In this document: positions 1 to 5,411 of the stretch, piece after piece
Position numbering within the stretch: the stretch's first letter is position 1
Layout: each line of letters starts with the position of its first letter
NCBI GenBank assembly: GCA_947253135.1
Contig: CAMXYS010000102.1
Location: forward strand, 1-5,458
DNA length: 5,458 bases
Direction of reading: 5' to 3'
Source: an uncultured Clostridia bacterium
Lineage (GTDB): Bacteria > Bacillota > Clostridia > Saccharofermentanales > Fastidiosipilaceae
Notes under the pieces: model-generated
What the model was told of the DNA's origin: nothing
Databases searched by the model: none
The model's input: the letters and a program-made list of their open reading frames with translations, nothing else
Made by a program: the position numbers and the translations under genes

Positions 1-292
1 GGACAAAGAGCGCGAAATCATCCGCAATACAGCTCTTCACGAGGGTAAGCCGGAGGCCATCGTCGACAAGATTGTTGAAGGTAAACTCGGCAAGTTCTAT
101 GAAGAAAATTGCTTGCTTGATATGCCTTTCGTCAAGGATGACAGTAAGACCGTCGGTGAACTCCAACAGGAGCTGATCGCTAAGATTGGCGAGAACATTA
201 GAGTTCGCCGTTTCACCCGCTATGCTTTAGGCGAAGGCATTGAGAAAAAGGAAGAAGATTTTGCAGCTGAGGTTATGAGTCAAATTAAATAA
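1..292 (+). CDS. tsf: Elongation factor Ts, C-terminal part (partial at window start)
   Basis: EF-Ts is the cytoplasmic guanine nucleotide exchange factor that regenerates EF-Tu-GTP during translation. The open frame enters the window at base 2 and gives 96 residues up to TAA at 290-292. There is no start codon because the N-terminal part, including the EF-Tu-contacting TDFVAR region, lies upstream. Family hallmarks seen here are EGKLGKFYEENCLLDMPFVKD in the middle, which matches the dimerisation/core region, and the near-invariant ending RRFTRYALGEGIEKKEEDFAAEV. The tail stops shortly after that block, as in other short bacterial EF-Ts proteins. rpsB usually lies directly upstream of tsf, but it is outside the window. 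A strong terminator follows 16 bases after the stop, which suggests the ribosomal unit ends here. Identification is secure. Confidence 0.96.
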   Translation, partial: DKEREIIRNTALHEGKPEAIVDKIVEGKLGKFYEENCLLDMPFVKDDSKTVGELQQELIAKIGENIRVRRFTRYALGEGIEKKEEDFAAEVMSQIK

Positions 293-308
293 TTGCTCAG
301 CTGATTAA

Positions 309-345
309 AAACCCAATTGCCGGCCGGTAGTTGGGTTTCTTTTTT
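309..345 (+). terminator. Intrinsic terminator after tsf
   Basis: AAACCCAA (309-316) pairs perfectly with TTGGGTTT (331-338). The 14-base loop between them can add a small CC/GG inner pairing, and the tract C plus six T follows at 339-345. This is a classic Rho-independent terminator and separates tsf from pyrH. No convincing -35/-10 pair was found in the 50 bases between it and pyrH. pyrH may therefore depend on read-through or on a weak promoter around the TATTTAAT at 350-357. Confidence 0.9.
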
Positions 346-395
346 GTCATATTTAATAGCAACGGAGCGCAGGGCAGTAGAGAGAGGAGCTGGAT

Positions 396-1103
396 ATGAG
401 TAAACCGGTCTATCAGAGAGTTTTGCTGAAGTTGTCAGGCGAGGCCTTAGCCGGCAGCCAGAAGATGGGTTTTGATCAAAAGGTATTACAAGCAGTCGGA
501 CAGACTATCAAGAAGCTGTCGGACGCCGGTGTGGAAGTCGGTATTGTCGTGGGTGGCGGCAATTTCTGGAGGGGGCGAACCAGCGCCGGTATGGACCGGG
601 TTACAGCAGACCATATCGGTATGTTGGCGACAGCGATGAATGCCCTCGCCTTGTCGGACGCCTTGGAACAGGCCGGTTGTGTAACCCGCGTTATGAGCGC
701 CATCGAGATGCGTCAAATTTGTGAAACTTATATCCGTAAAAGGGCGGTGCGCCACTTGGAAAAAAACCGCGTCGATATTTTTGCCTGCGGTACAGGTAAC
801 CCCTATTTTTCTACTGATACGGCAGCTGCTCTGCGCGCTGCTGAAATCAATGCTGATGTAATTTTAAAGGCAACCAATGTGGACGGCGTGTACGACAAGG
901 ACCCGGCTGTGCATCCGGATGCAGTCAAGTATGAAACTGTCACCCATGATGAAATTTTGCAAAAACGCATCGGTGTTATGGATGCTAATGCAGCGGCGAT
1001 TTGCCGGGAGAACGACATCGCGATTTTAGTTTTCAATATGGCAGACCCGGACAATATTTTCCGTGCCATCTGCGGTGAGCCGATCGGGACCTTGGTTAAA
1101 TAA
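396..1103 (+). CDS. pyrH: Uridylate kinase (UMP kinase)
   Basis: PyrH phosphorylates UMP to UDP with ATP in the cytoplasm, the step that commits new pyrimidines to UTP and CTP. The 235-residue length is normal for the bacterial amino-acid-kinase-fold enzyme. Visible motifs are LLKLSGEALAG (residues 10-20, phosphate binding), GIVVGGGNFWRG (49-60, glycine-rich UMP/ATP site), DRVTADHIGMLATAMNALAL (67-86), GTGNPYFSTDTAAALRA (132-148, UMP binding) and LKATNVDGVYDKDP (157-170, nucleotide binding). The ATG is supported by GAGGAG at 384-389, 6 bases upstream. It sits between tsf and frr, the conserved order in many bacteria. Family members are hexamers activated by GTP and inhibited by UTP; that is family knowledge and cannot be read here. 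No key motif is missing. Confidence 0.97.
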   Translation: MSKPVYQRVLLKLSGEALAGSQKMGFDQKVLQAVGQTIKKLSDAGVEVGIVVGGGNFWRGRTSAGMDRVTADHIGMLATAMNALALSDALEQAGCVTRVMSAIEMRQICETYIRKRAVRHLEKNRVDIFACGTGNPYFSTDTAAALRAAEINADVILKATNVDGVYDKDPAVHPDAVKYETVTHDEILQKRIGVMDANAAAICRENDIAILVFNMADPDNIFRAICGEPIGTLVK

Positions 1104-1132
1104 TTGAATTGTGACTTTATTTTACCTATAAT
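1104..1132 (+). promoter_or_regulatory. Sigma-A type promoter for frr-uppS-cdsA
   Basis: TTGAAT (1104-1109) and a perfect TATAAT (1127-1132) are separated by exactly 17 bases in an AT-rich stretch that begins immediately after the pyrH stop codon. The -35 box matches the consensus TTGACA at four of six positions. Transcription would start near 1139 and give a leader of about 90 bases before frr. This is the best promoter-like sequence in the window. Confidence 0.75.
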
Positions 1133-1151
1133 ATTACAAATAGATTTCATT

Positions 1152-1223
1152 AAACGAAATTGCTTTTGCGGAAGTAAGGGTCCGCTTGCAGGAAGCCGGG
1201 TTTCGTTTCGACAAGGCGGAGGG
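1152..1223 (+). promoter_or_regulatory. Structured leader in front of frr, overlapping its ribosome binding site
   Basis: AAACGAAA (1152-1159) is the exact inverse complement of TTTCGTTT (1201-1208). Inside this outer stem, GCGGA (1168-1172) pairs with TCCGC (1181-1185), flanked by TGC (1161-1163) and GCA (1188-1190). The frr Shine-Dalgarno region (AAGGCGGAGGG, 1213-1223) contains a second copy of GCGGA (1216-1220), so TCCGC could pair with it instead. No T-tract follows, so this is not a terminator. It matches no riboswitch or protein-leader class that I recognise. The pairing is seen directly; any regulatory role is inference. Confidence 0.45.
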
Positions 1224-1230
1224 TCCATAG

Positions 1231-1800
1231 ATGACAGCAGGTTTAGATAAAAATAGTTATGCACCTTTTGAAAAGAAGATGGAGCGCAGCTTGGCAGTTT
1301 TACAAGAGCACCTCAATGCTGTGCGTGCCGGCCGCGCCAATCCCCGGGTCTTAGACCGAATTACAGTGGAGTATTACGGGACTGAAACTCCCTTGAACCA
1401 AGTGGCCGGTATCCAGGTGCCGGAGCCGCGAATGATCACCATTCAACCCTGGGAAGCCTCCTTGCTGCCGGCGATCGAAAAGGCAATTTTGGCCTCCGAT
1501 CTGGGCTTGACACCAGCCAATGATGGAAAAATAATTCGCTTGGCCTTTCCTGCACTGACGGAAGACCGCCGCAAAGACTTAGTCAAACAGGTGGAAAAGT
1601 ACGGCGAAGAATGTAAAATTGCCATTCGCAATGTTCGGCGCGAGTGCCTGGATATGGTAAAGAACAAGCTGAAGAGCAAAGAGATTTCTGAGGACCAGCA
1701 GCGGGCTGCTGACCAGGATATTCAGAAACTGACTGACCGCTACACCGGCAAGGTTGACAAGATGGTAGCAGATAAAGAAAAAGACTTGATGGAAATCTGA
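1231..1800 (+). CDS. frr: Ribosome recycling factor
   Basis: RRF acts with EF-G in the cytoplasm to split the post-termination ribosome so that subunits can be reused. The 189-residue protein is close to the usual 185. Domain I is the three-helix bundle made of residues 1 to about 30 and about 107-189; domain II (about 31-106) is the beta domain between them. Motifs include LNAVRAGRANPRVLDRITVEYYG (28-50), TPLNQVAGIQVPEPRMITIQPWE (53-75), the helix with IRNVRRE (132-138) containing the conserved Arg pair, and a charged C-terminal helix ending KVDKMVADKEKDLMEI. The ATG has GGAGGG at 1218-1223 with 7-base spacing. Its own promoter and a folded leader lie upstream, and uppS follows after 4 bases, which suggests co-transcription. 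No anomalies were seen. Confidence 0.97.
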   Translation: MTAGLDKNSYAPFEKKMERSLAVLQEHLNAVRAGRANPRVLDRITVEYYGTETPLNQVAGIQVPEPRMITIQPWEASLLPAIEKAILASDLGLTPANDGKIIRLAFPALTEDRRKDLVKQVEKYGEECKIAIRNVRRECLDMVKNKLKSKEISEDQQRAADQDIQKLTDRYTGKVDKMVADKEKDLMEI

Positions 1801-1804
1801 TTCT

Positions 1805-2680
1805 ATGGGCAATTTTCTGCTGGATCGCTGGTTTGCCGCCCGAGCGGGGCGGCGACACCGCCGCAAAAACATGTCGGCTGCTGGCGCGCAGCCCTGCCCG
1901 TCCGGTGTCAGCCCTGCAGCTTGGCGCCGAACCTTGGCGAGTTTTTATGCTTATACCGCTGGCGATGCCCCTGATCTGAAGGTGCCGGAGCATTTGGCCA
2001 TTATTATGGATGGCAATGGCCGTTGGGCTGTCAAACGTGGGCTGGCTCGTCGCTACGGGCATCGGGCCGGAGCGGAAAATCTTAAATTGGTGACAGAGAC
2101 TTGCCGAGACCTGGGAGTGCGTTATCTGACGGTGTATGCCTTTTCTACTGAGAATTGGAAAAGGTCCGGCATTGAAGTCAGTGGTTTAATGAAGTTGTTT
2201 ATTGAGTTTTTTGTCAAGTATGACAAGGAGCTGGAAGCTGAGGATATCCGCCTGCGCTTCATGGGGGACCGCCGAGATTTGCCGGAAGATGTCTGCCGCA
2301 CCATGGCGGATGCGGAAGAACAGTCGGTCGATCGACGAGCTATGCAGTTGATCATCGCCTTCAACTACGGCGGCCGCCGCGAATTGGTCCAGGCCTGTCA
2401 AAAAATGGCTGCAGCTGTGGCCGCCGGCCGGCTGGAAATCACAGACTTGACTGAAGAGACGGTCGGGGACCACCTTTATTTACCGGATGTGCCGGACCCG
2501 GACTTATTGTTCAGGACCGGTGGAGAGTTAAGATTGTCCAATTTTTTATTGTGGGAATCGGCTTACAGTGAACTTTCCTTTACTGAAACCTTGTGGCCGG
2601 ATGTGGATCAAAGTGTCCTCTTTAAGGCCATTTGTGAATACAATGGACGTAACCGTCGCTATGGCGGCACTGAGCTTTAA
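1805..2680 (+). CDS. uppS: Isoprenyl transferase (undecaprenyl diphosphate synthase) with N-terminal extension
   Basis: This cis-prenyltransferase adds eight isopentenyl units to farnesyl diphosphate, giving the C55 carrier precursor for peptidoglycan and other wall polymers; it acts at the inner face of the membrane. The signature IIMDGNGRWA is at residues 66-75 with catalytic Asp69. GHRAG is at 85-89, TVYAFSTENWKRS at 109-121 and FNYGGRRE at 186-193. RTGGELRLSNFLLW (237-250) carries Arg237 and Arg243, and Glu256 follows in YSEL. The family core is complete. The length of 291 exceeds the usual 230-250 because about 40 extra residues precede the core; residues 1-22 have a hydrophobic start followed by RRHRRK. 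The frame is closed upstream by TGA at 1787. The ATG follows the frr stop by 4 bases with only a weak GGA at 1791, so translational coupling is likely. Met23 (1871), TTG (1934) and GTG (1982) are later possible starts, none with a good ribosome binding site. Confidence 0.95.
   Translation: MGNFLLDRWFAARAGRRHRRKNMSAAGAQPCPSGVSPAAWRRTLASFYAYTAGDAPDLKVPEHLAIIMDGNGRWAVKRGLARRYGHRAGAENLKLVTETCRDLGVRYLTVYAFSTENWKRSGIEVSGLMKLFIEFFVKYDKELEAEDIRLRFMGDRRDLPEDVCRTMADAEEQSVDRRAMQLIIAFNYGGRRELVQACQKMAAAVAAGRLEITDLTEETVGDHLYLPDVPDPDLLFRTGGELRLSNFLLWESAYSELSFTETLWPDVDQSVLFKAICEYNGRNRRYGGTEL
1835..1853 (+). repeat. GC-rich hairpin near the 5' end of uppS
   Basis: GCCGCCC (1835-1841) and GGGCGGC (1847-1853) form a perfect 7-bp stem around the loop GAGCG. 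An alternative stem, GGCGG (1848-1852) with CCGCC (1858-1862), overlaps it. The hairpin lies 30 bases after the assigned uppS ATG, inside the N-terminal extension, and has no T-tract. It could affect early translation of uppS or mark inserted DNA; both readings are inference. Confidence 0.6.
1889..1917 (+). repeat. 9-bp direct repeat in the uppS extension
   Basis: CAGCCCTGC occurs at 1889-1897 and again at 1909-1917, a spacing of 20 bases, so the two copies are read in different frames. It lies in the poorly conserved extension (residues about 29-38) and may be a trace of local duplication. It is short enough to be chance in GC-rich DNA. Confidence 0.4.
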
Positions 2681-2784
2681 TTAAAGCAGGTGCGGTCGAA
2701 AGAATTGGTAACAAAAGGATTTGCCGGACTGGCCGGGTATCAGCCGCGGAACTTTCCGATAACCTATTCAAGTGGAGTAAGAAT
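2681..2784 (+). other. uppS-cdsA intergenic gap with no clear signal
   Basis: In these 104 bases I find no terminator and no convincing promoter. The only clear element is TGGAG at 2773-2777, the ribosome binding site of cdsA. This fits co-transcription of uppS and cdsA. A 27-codon TTG-initiated frame (2705 to a TGA overlapping the cdsA start) lacks a good ribosome binding site and is probably noncoding. Confidence 0.5.
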
Positions 2785-3720
2785 ATGAAAACACGTATCA
2801 CCACCGGAATTATCTTTGCCGTTGTAATGTTGGCCTTTACTTTGCCGGCGATCAGGCTCCCTTGGCTGACAGCCGCCTTTCTCGGCCTGATCTGTCTGAT
2901 GTGTGCCCTGGAGTACACTCAGGCCCTGCGACGAGTAGAGCGAAATGTGCCGGTTTTCTTTTCCCTCTTGTCTGCGGTTTTGATGTATAGCCCGCTGGTT
3001 ATCTGGCTTATCTACCGAAAATTGCGACCCGGCTGGCTTTTGATTACTAAAAAGGATGCGGAGATTGCTCCTTATTGGAGTACCGATATGCTGTGGCTGG
3101 TATTTTTAGGCTTAGGCATATTTCTCTTGCTGGCCTTTGTCTACACCCTTGTCTGCCTGCTGATTCGCGTGTTGGGAAAGGGGACCGGTGCTGTCATTTC
3201 TACCTTTACAGGCCTGTCGATCATCCCTTTGATTGTTTTTCCCTTCAGCTGCGCTCTGTTGTTCTTGTTTGCTGTCCCCAACGGCTTCCGCTGGTTGGCT
3301 CTGGCTTTCCTGGCCTCATGGGTGACAGACATAGCGGCTTATTATGCCGGATCTTACTTTGGCAACCGCAAATTCCTGGCGGGGATCAGCCCTCATAAGA
3401 CCTTCGAGGGCTTTATCGGCGGTGTTTTGGGCTGCCTTATTTTTTGCCTGCTGTATTTTATAATTTTTATGCACGGGGCAGACCCGCTGCGCAGCGGTTT
3501 TGGTCAGGCCTGCCTGTACGGTCTGCTGTCAGGCCTGGTTATCGGCCTGGTCAGCCAGTTGGGAGATTGGTTGATGTCAGCGGTCAAGCGCCTGGCTGAC
3601 ATCAAAGACTTCAGCAAGCTGCTGCCGGGTCACGGGGGTGTTTTAGACCGCTTTGACAGCGTTTTAATTAGTTTTCCCGCCACTCTGATTATTTCCATTT
3701 TCTACACGGTGGCCCGGTAA
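2785..3720 (+). CDS. cdsA: Phosphatidate cytidylyltransferase (CDP-diacylglycerol synthase)
   Basis: CdsA is an integral membrane enzyme that converts phosphatidic acid and CTP to CDP-diacylglycerol and pyrophosphate, the branch point to bacterial phospholipids. The C-terminal family signature is intact: SAVKR (residues 265-269), then KDFSKLLPGHGGVLDRFDS (274-292), with Asp261, Asp288, Arg289 and Asp291 as likely metal/CTP residues. Earlier conserved blocks are WVTDIAAYYAGSYFGNRK (179-196) and SPHKTFEGFIGG (202-213). About eight or nine hydrophobic segments are visible, roughly at 7-26, 29-46, 57-78, 101-128, 138-163, 169-190, 208-229, 240-258 and 294-310. At 311 residues it is somewhat longer than the common 260-285; a polar stretch at residues 78-100 between membrane segments may account for this. 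The ATG has TGGAG 7 bases upstream. The gene order uppS-cdsA-dxr-rseP is conserved in many bacteria. Confidence 0.96.
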   Translation: MKTRITTGIIFAVVMLAFTLPAIRLPWLTAAFLGLICLMCALEYTQALRRVERNVPVFFSLLSAVLMYSPLVIWLIYRKLRPGWLLITKKDAEIAPYWSTDMLWLVFLGLGIFLLLAFVYTLVCLLIRVLGKGTGAVISTFTGLSIIPLIVFPFSCALLFLFAVPNGFRWLALAFLASWVTDIAAYYAGSYFGNRKFLAGISPHKTFEGFIGGVLGCLIFCLLYFIIFMHGADPLRSGFGQACLYGLLSGLVIGLVSQLGDWLMSAVKRLADIKDFSKLLPGHGGVLDRFDSVLISFPATLIISIFYTVAR

Positions 3721-3732
3721 TCCAGGTAGCCT

Positions 3733-3782
3733 TTGAGCAGAGGAGAGAAGGCTCCGGTAGCGACCGGAGCAAGTCTGCTTAG
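3733..3782 (+). repeat. Nested inverted repeat downstream of cdsA
   Basis: GCTCCGGT (3751-3758) and ACCGGAGC (3763-3770) form a perfect 8-bp stem with loop AGCG. Outside it, TTGAGCAGA (3733-3741) pairs with TCTGCTTAG (3774-3782), including two G-U pairs, across an asymmetric internal loop. A competing pairing, AGCCTT (3728-3733) with AAGGCT (3748-3753), would break this fold. There is no T-tract, so it is not itself a terminator. It could be a 3' stabilising structure for the cdsA mRNA or part of a leader that controls the terminator 60 bases further on. Confidence 0.6.
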
Positions 3783-3838
3783 GCCTCTTTCCGGTAAGCC
3801 TTGGTGAATTTTCAATTTAAAACCTAAACCTTTTCTGT

Positions 3839-3875
3839 CTCTACCCGGTGCGGGGGAAACGGGAGAGGTTTTTTT
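3839..3875 (+). terminator. Intrinsic terminator between cdsA and dxr
   Basis: CTCT-A-CCCG (3839-3847) pairs with CGGGAGAG (3860-3867), leaving one bulged A and a 12-base loop; one G and seven T follow (3868-3875). It most simply ends the frr-uppS-cdsA transcript. CCTCT at 3784-3788 is complementary both to AGAGG in this terminator (3864-3868) and to AGAGG at 3739-3743 upstream, so an attenuation arrangement cannot be excluded. Confidence 0.8.
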
Positions 3876-3888
3876 ATAGTCTGTTCAC

Positions 3889-3916
3889 TTCAAGCACCCG
3901 ACAGATCGTGTAGAAT
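3889..3916 (+). promoter_or_regulatory. Weak candidate promoter for dxr-rseP
   Basis: TTCAAG (3889-3894) and TAGAAT (3911-3916) are 16 bases apart. The -10 box differs from TATAAT at one position, while the -35 box is poor. It lies between the terminator and dxr, where a promoter would be expected. Transcription would start about 13 bases before the dxr ATG, still upstream of or at AGGAGG (3925-3930). Confidence 0.35.
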
Positions 3917-3935
3917 AAACAGGCAGGAGGAGAGA

Positions 3936-5183
3936 ATGGTCAAAAAAATAGCAATTTTGGGTTCGACGGGATCCATCGGCCGCCAAACTTTATCTGTTTG
4001 CCGCGAGCTCGGTATTGCACCGGTGGCTTTAGCCGCAGGTGCAAATGTGGACCGACTTTTTGAGCAAATTGAAGAATGGTCGCCGGAGTTGGCCGTTTTA
4101 GCAGATAAAGAAGCTGCTTTACGCTTGCAGAAGCAGGTTCAAGCGGCGGGCTTGAAGACTCGCATTGAGGCGGGGGAGGAGGCTCTGTGCGAAGTCTCAG
4201 CTTACCCGACGGCCGAAGTGAGCGTGCTGGCTATGGTCGGCATGGCCGGGTTAGCGCCGACCATGGCAGCTTTGCAGTCCGGGAAGGATATAGCCTTGGC
4301 CAATAAGGAAGTGTTGGTGGCGGCCGGGGATTTGGTCATGGCCCGGGCCGAACTGGCAGGGCCGAACCGGAGACCGGGTCGGCCGTCCGGGTCAGAGCGA
4401 CGAGATAAAAGCAACTTGGCCAAATCAAGGGGTCCGGCTAAGCCTGCAGTTTACCCGGTGGATAGCGAGCATTCTGCAATCTGGCAATGCTTGCGCGGCG
4501 GCAACAGGGATGATCTCAAAAAAATATGGTTAACTGCCTCCGGGGGACCTTTTAGAAATTATACTAAAAGAGACCTGCTCGGTGTGACACCAAAGCGGGC
4601 TTTGGCCCATCCAACTTGGGCGATGGGCTCTAAGATCAGCATTGATTCAGCGACTTTGATGAACAAAGGACTGGAGCTTATTGAAGCCTGCCACCTGTTT
4701 CAGGTGAGCCCTGCAGCAGTTGAAATATTGGTGCACCCACAAAGCGTGATCCATTCTATGGTGGAGTGGGCGGACGGTACGGTCTTGGCCCAGCTGGGGG
4801 CGGCGGATATGCAGTTGCCGATTCGCTTGGCTTTGACTTGGCCCGACCGCCCGGCATTGGCGGCGGCCAATTTCAATCCCCTAGCGGCGGGCAGAGACAA
4901 ATTGGAGTTTTTCTCACCGGACCGCGATGTGTTTTCCTGTTTACAGTTGGCGGAAGAGGCAATTGCCCATGGCGGTTTACTTCCTGCTGTAATGAATGCC
5001 GCCAATGAGGTGGCAGTGGAGCGCTTTTTGCACAAGGAGATTGATTTTTTAGATATTCCGGCCTTAATTAAAGGTGTGATGGATAGAATGTTGCCCGGGT
5101 TACCGTCTGCTTATGACTTGGTGGATATTTTTGCGGTCGCGGCAGAAGCGACAGAGCGCAGCAGGGGCTGGCACAGGATCTGA
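3936..5183 (+). CDS. dxr: 1-deoxy-D-xylulose 5-phosphate reductoisomerase with an internal insertion
   Basis: DXR converts DXP to MEP with NADPH and a divalent metal, the first committed step of the MEP isoprenoid pathway. The N-terminal NADPH domain shows ILGSTGSIG (residues 7-15) and ALANKEVLVAAG (120-131). The catalytic domain has PVDSEHSA (174-181) with metal ligands Asp176 and Glu178, SGGPFR (202-207), AHPTWAMGSK (224-233) with His225 and Trp228, NKGLE (243-247) with Lys244 and metal ligand Glu247, and VHPQS (267-271). The C-terminal helical domain includes NAANEVAV (354-361). All expected active-site residues are present. The length of 415 exceeds the usual 380-400 because of extra sequence at about residues 141-170. 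The start is supported by AGGAGG (3925-3930), 5 bases before the ATG. rseP follows 15 bases after the stop, probably in the same transcript. Its product ultimately feeds the UppS reaction encoded upstream. Confidence 0.96.
   Translation: MVKKIAILGSTGSIGRQTLSVCRELGIAPVALAAGANVDRLFEQIEEWSPELAVLADKEAALRLQKQVQAAGLKTRIEAGEEALCEVSAYPTAEVSVLAMVGMAGLAPTMAALQSGKDIALANKEVLVAAGDLVMARAELAGPNRRPGRPSGSERRDKSNLAKSRGPAKPAVYPVDSEHSAIWQCLRGGNRDDLKKIWLTASGGPFRNYTKRDLLGVTPKRALAHPTWAMGSKISIDSATLMNKGLELIEACHLFQVSPAAVEILVHPQSVIHSMVEWADGTVLAQLGAADMQLPIRLALTWPDRPALAAANFNPLAAGRDKLEFFSPDRDVFSCLQLAEEAIAHGGLLPAVMNAANEVAVERFLHKEIDFLDIPALIKGVMDRMLPGLPSAYDLVDIFAVAAEATERSRGWHRI
4350..4445 (+). other. In-frame insertion within dxr (about 27 extra codons)
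   Basis: In E. coli DXR the Lys of ANKE and the first Asp of PVDSEH are 25 residues apart (my recollection of that sequence); here they are 52 apart (Lys124 to Asp176). The extra segment, about residues 141-170, has six Arg, three Lys, five Pro and only two acidic residues, with no aromatic residue, so it is probably a flexible basic loop. Its DNA is GC-rich and repetitive: GGGCCGAAC occurs at 4345-4353 and 4359-4367, and CCGGGTC at 4374-4380 and 4387-4393. A near-perfect hairpin spans 4362-4382 (eight of nine pairs, loop AGA). The reading frame is preserved across it and the conserved motifs resume directly. Confidence 0.75.
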
Positions 5184-5186
5184 AGC

Positions 5187-5204
5187 GGAGGAAGAAGAGT
5201 GATG
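5187..5204 (+). promoter_or_regulatory. rseP ribosome binding site and ambiguous start
   Basis: GGAGG (5187-5191) lies 7 bases before GTG (5199) and 10 bases before the adjacent ATG (5202). The two start codons are consecutive and in frame, so the protein differs by one residue. The spacing slightly favours GTG and the codon favours ATG; the sequence alone does not decide. Confidence 0.6.
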
Positions 5205-5411
5205 CAAGTTTTAGGCGGAATTGTTGTGGCCTTGCTGCTGCTGGGGATAATGGTAACCCTGCACGAATTAGGCCATTTTTTGGTAGGGCTGAAGCTGGGC
5301 TTTAAGGTCTTGTCCTTTCAAATTTTTATTGGCCCTAAATTAGTTGAGTGGGAACGCAAGGGCATCAAATATCGCATTTGTTTGTTGCCGCTGGGGGCGG
5401 CGGTGCAATTT
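5199..5411 (+). CDS. rseP: RseP-type site-2 intramembrane metalloprotease, N-terminal part only
   Basis: RseP/RasP proteases cut membrane-embedded substrates such as anti-sigma factors and remnant signal peptides within the membrane. Only the first 71 residues are genomic. Residues 4-28 form the first hydrophobic segment and contain the zinc motif HELGH (22-26, with catalytic Glu23). The following VLSFQIFIGPKLVEWERKGIKYRICLLPLG block matches the family's membrane-associated region. The PDZ domain and the second catalytic motif (LDG) would lie beyond the end. The block usually seen as PLGGYV reads PLGAAVQF here, a mild variation next to the contig end. The frame appears to continue after 5411, but that continuation (including SLIHISEPT) is translated sequencing adapter, so the gene is cut by the contig end. 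The position directly after dxr matches the common gene order. Confidence 0.93.

Noticed and set aside
332..357. A pyrH promoter using TTGGGT and TATTTAAT
   Set aside because: The spacing between the boxes is only 12-14 bases and the -35 overlaps the terminator stem, so it is not a credible sigma-A promoter.
803..1264. A 153-codon reverse-strand open frame across pyrH and the frr leader
   Set aside because: It is antisense to a certain gene, crosses the frr promoter and start region, and resembles no family I recognise; it is a shadow frame.
1583..2062. A 159-codon reverse-strand frame over the frr end and uppS start
   Set aside because: It is antisense to two well-supported genes, with low-complexity Ser/Pro/Arg composition typical of noncoding frames in GC-rich DNA.
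2705..2788. A 27-codon TTG-initiated frame overlapping the cdsA ATG
   Set aside because: It has no convincing ribosome binding site and no recognisable sequence; a leader peptide is possible but unsupported.
3075..3398. A 107-codon forward frame inside cdsA
   Set aside because: It overlaps cdsA in another frame, has no ribosome binding site, and is Cys/Leu/Arg-rich like a frame-shifted reading of membrane-protein codons.
3733..3875. A T-box riboswitch upstream of dxr
   Set aside because: Although purine-rich bulges and a terminator are present, the conserved T-box antiterminator sequence is missing, and dxr is not a typical T-box target.
4350..4445. The dxr insertion as an intein, intron or insertion sequence
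   Set aside because: It is under 100 bases, has no splice motifs, transposase or terminal inverted repeats, and keeps the reading frame open; a loop insertion fits better.
4766..5008. An 80-codon forward frame inside dxr
   Set aside because: Its Gly-rich composition follows from the GC-rich dxr codons, and it overlaps the conserved DXR core in a different frame.
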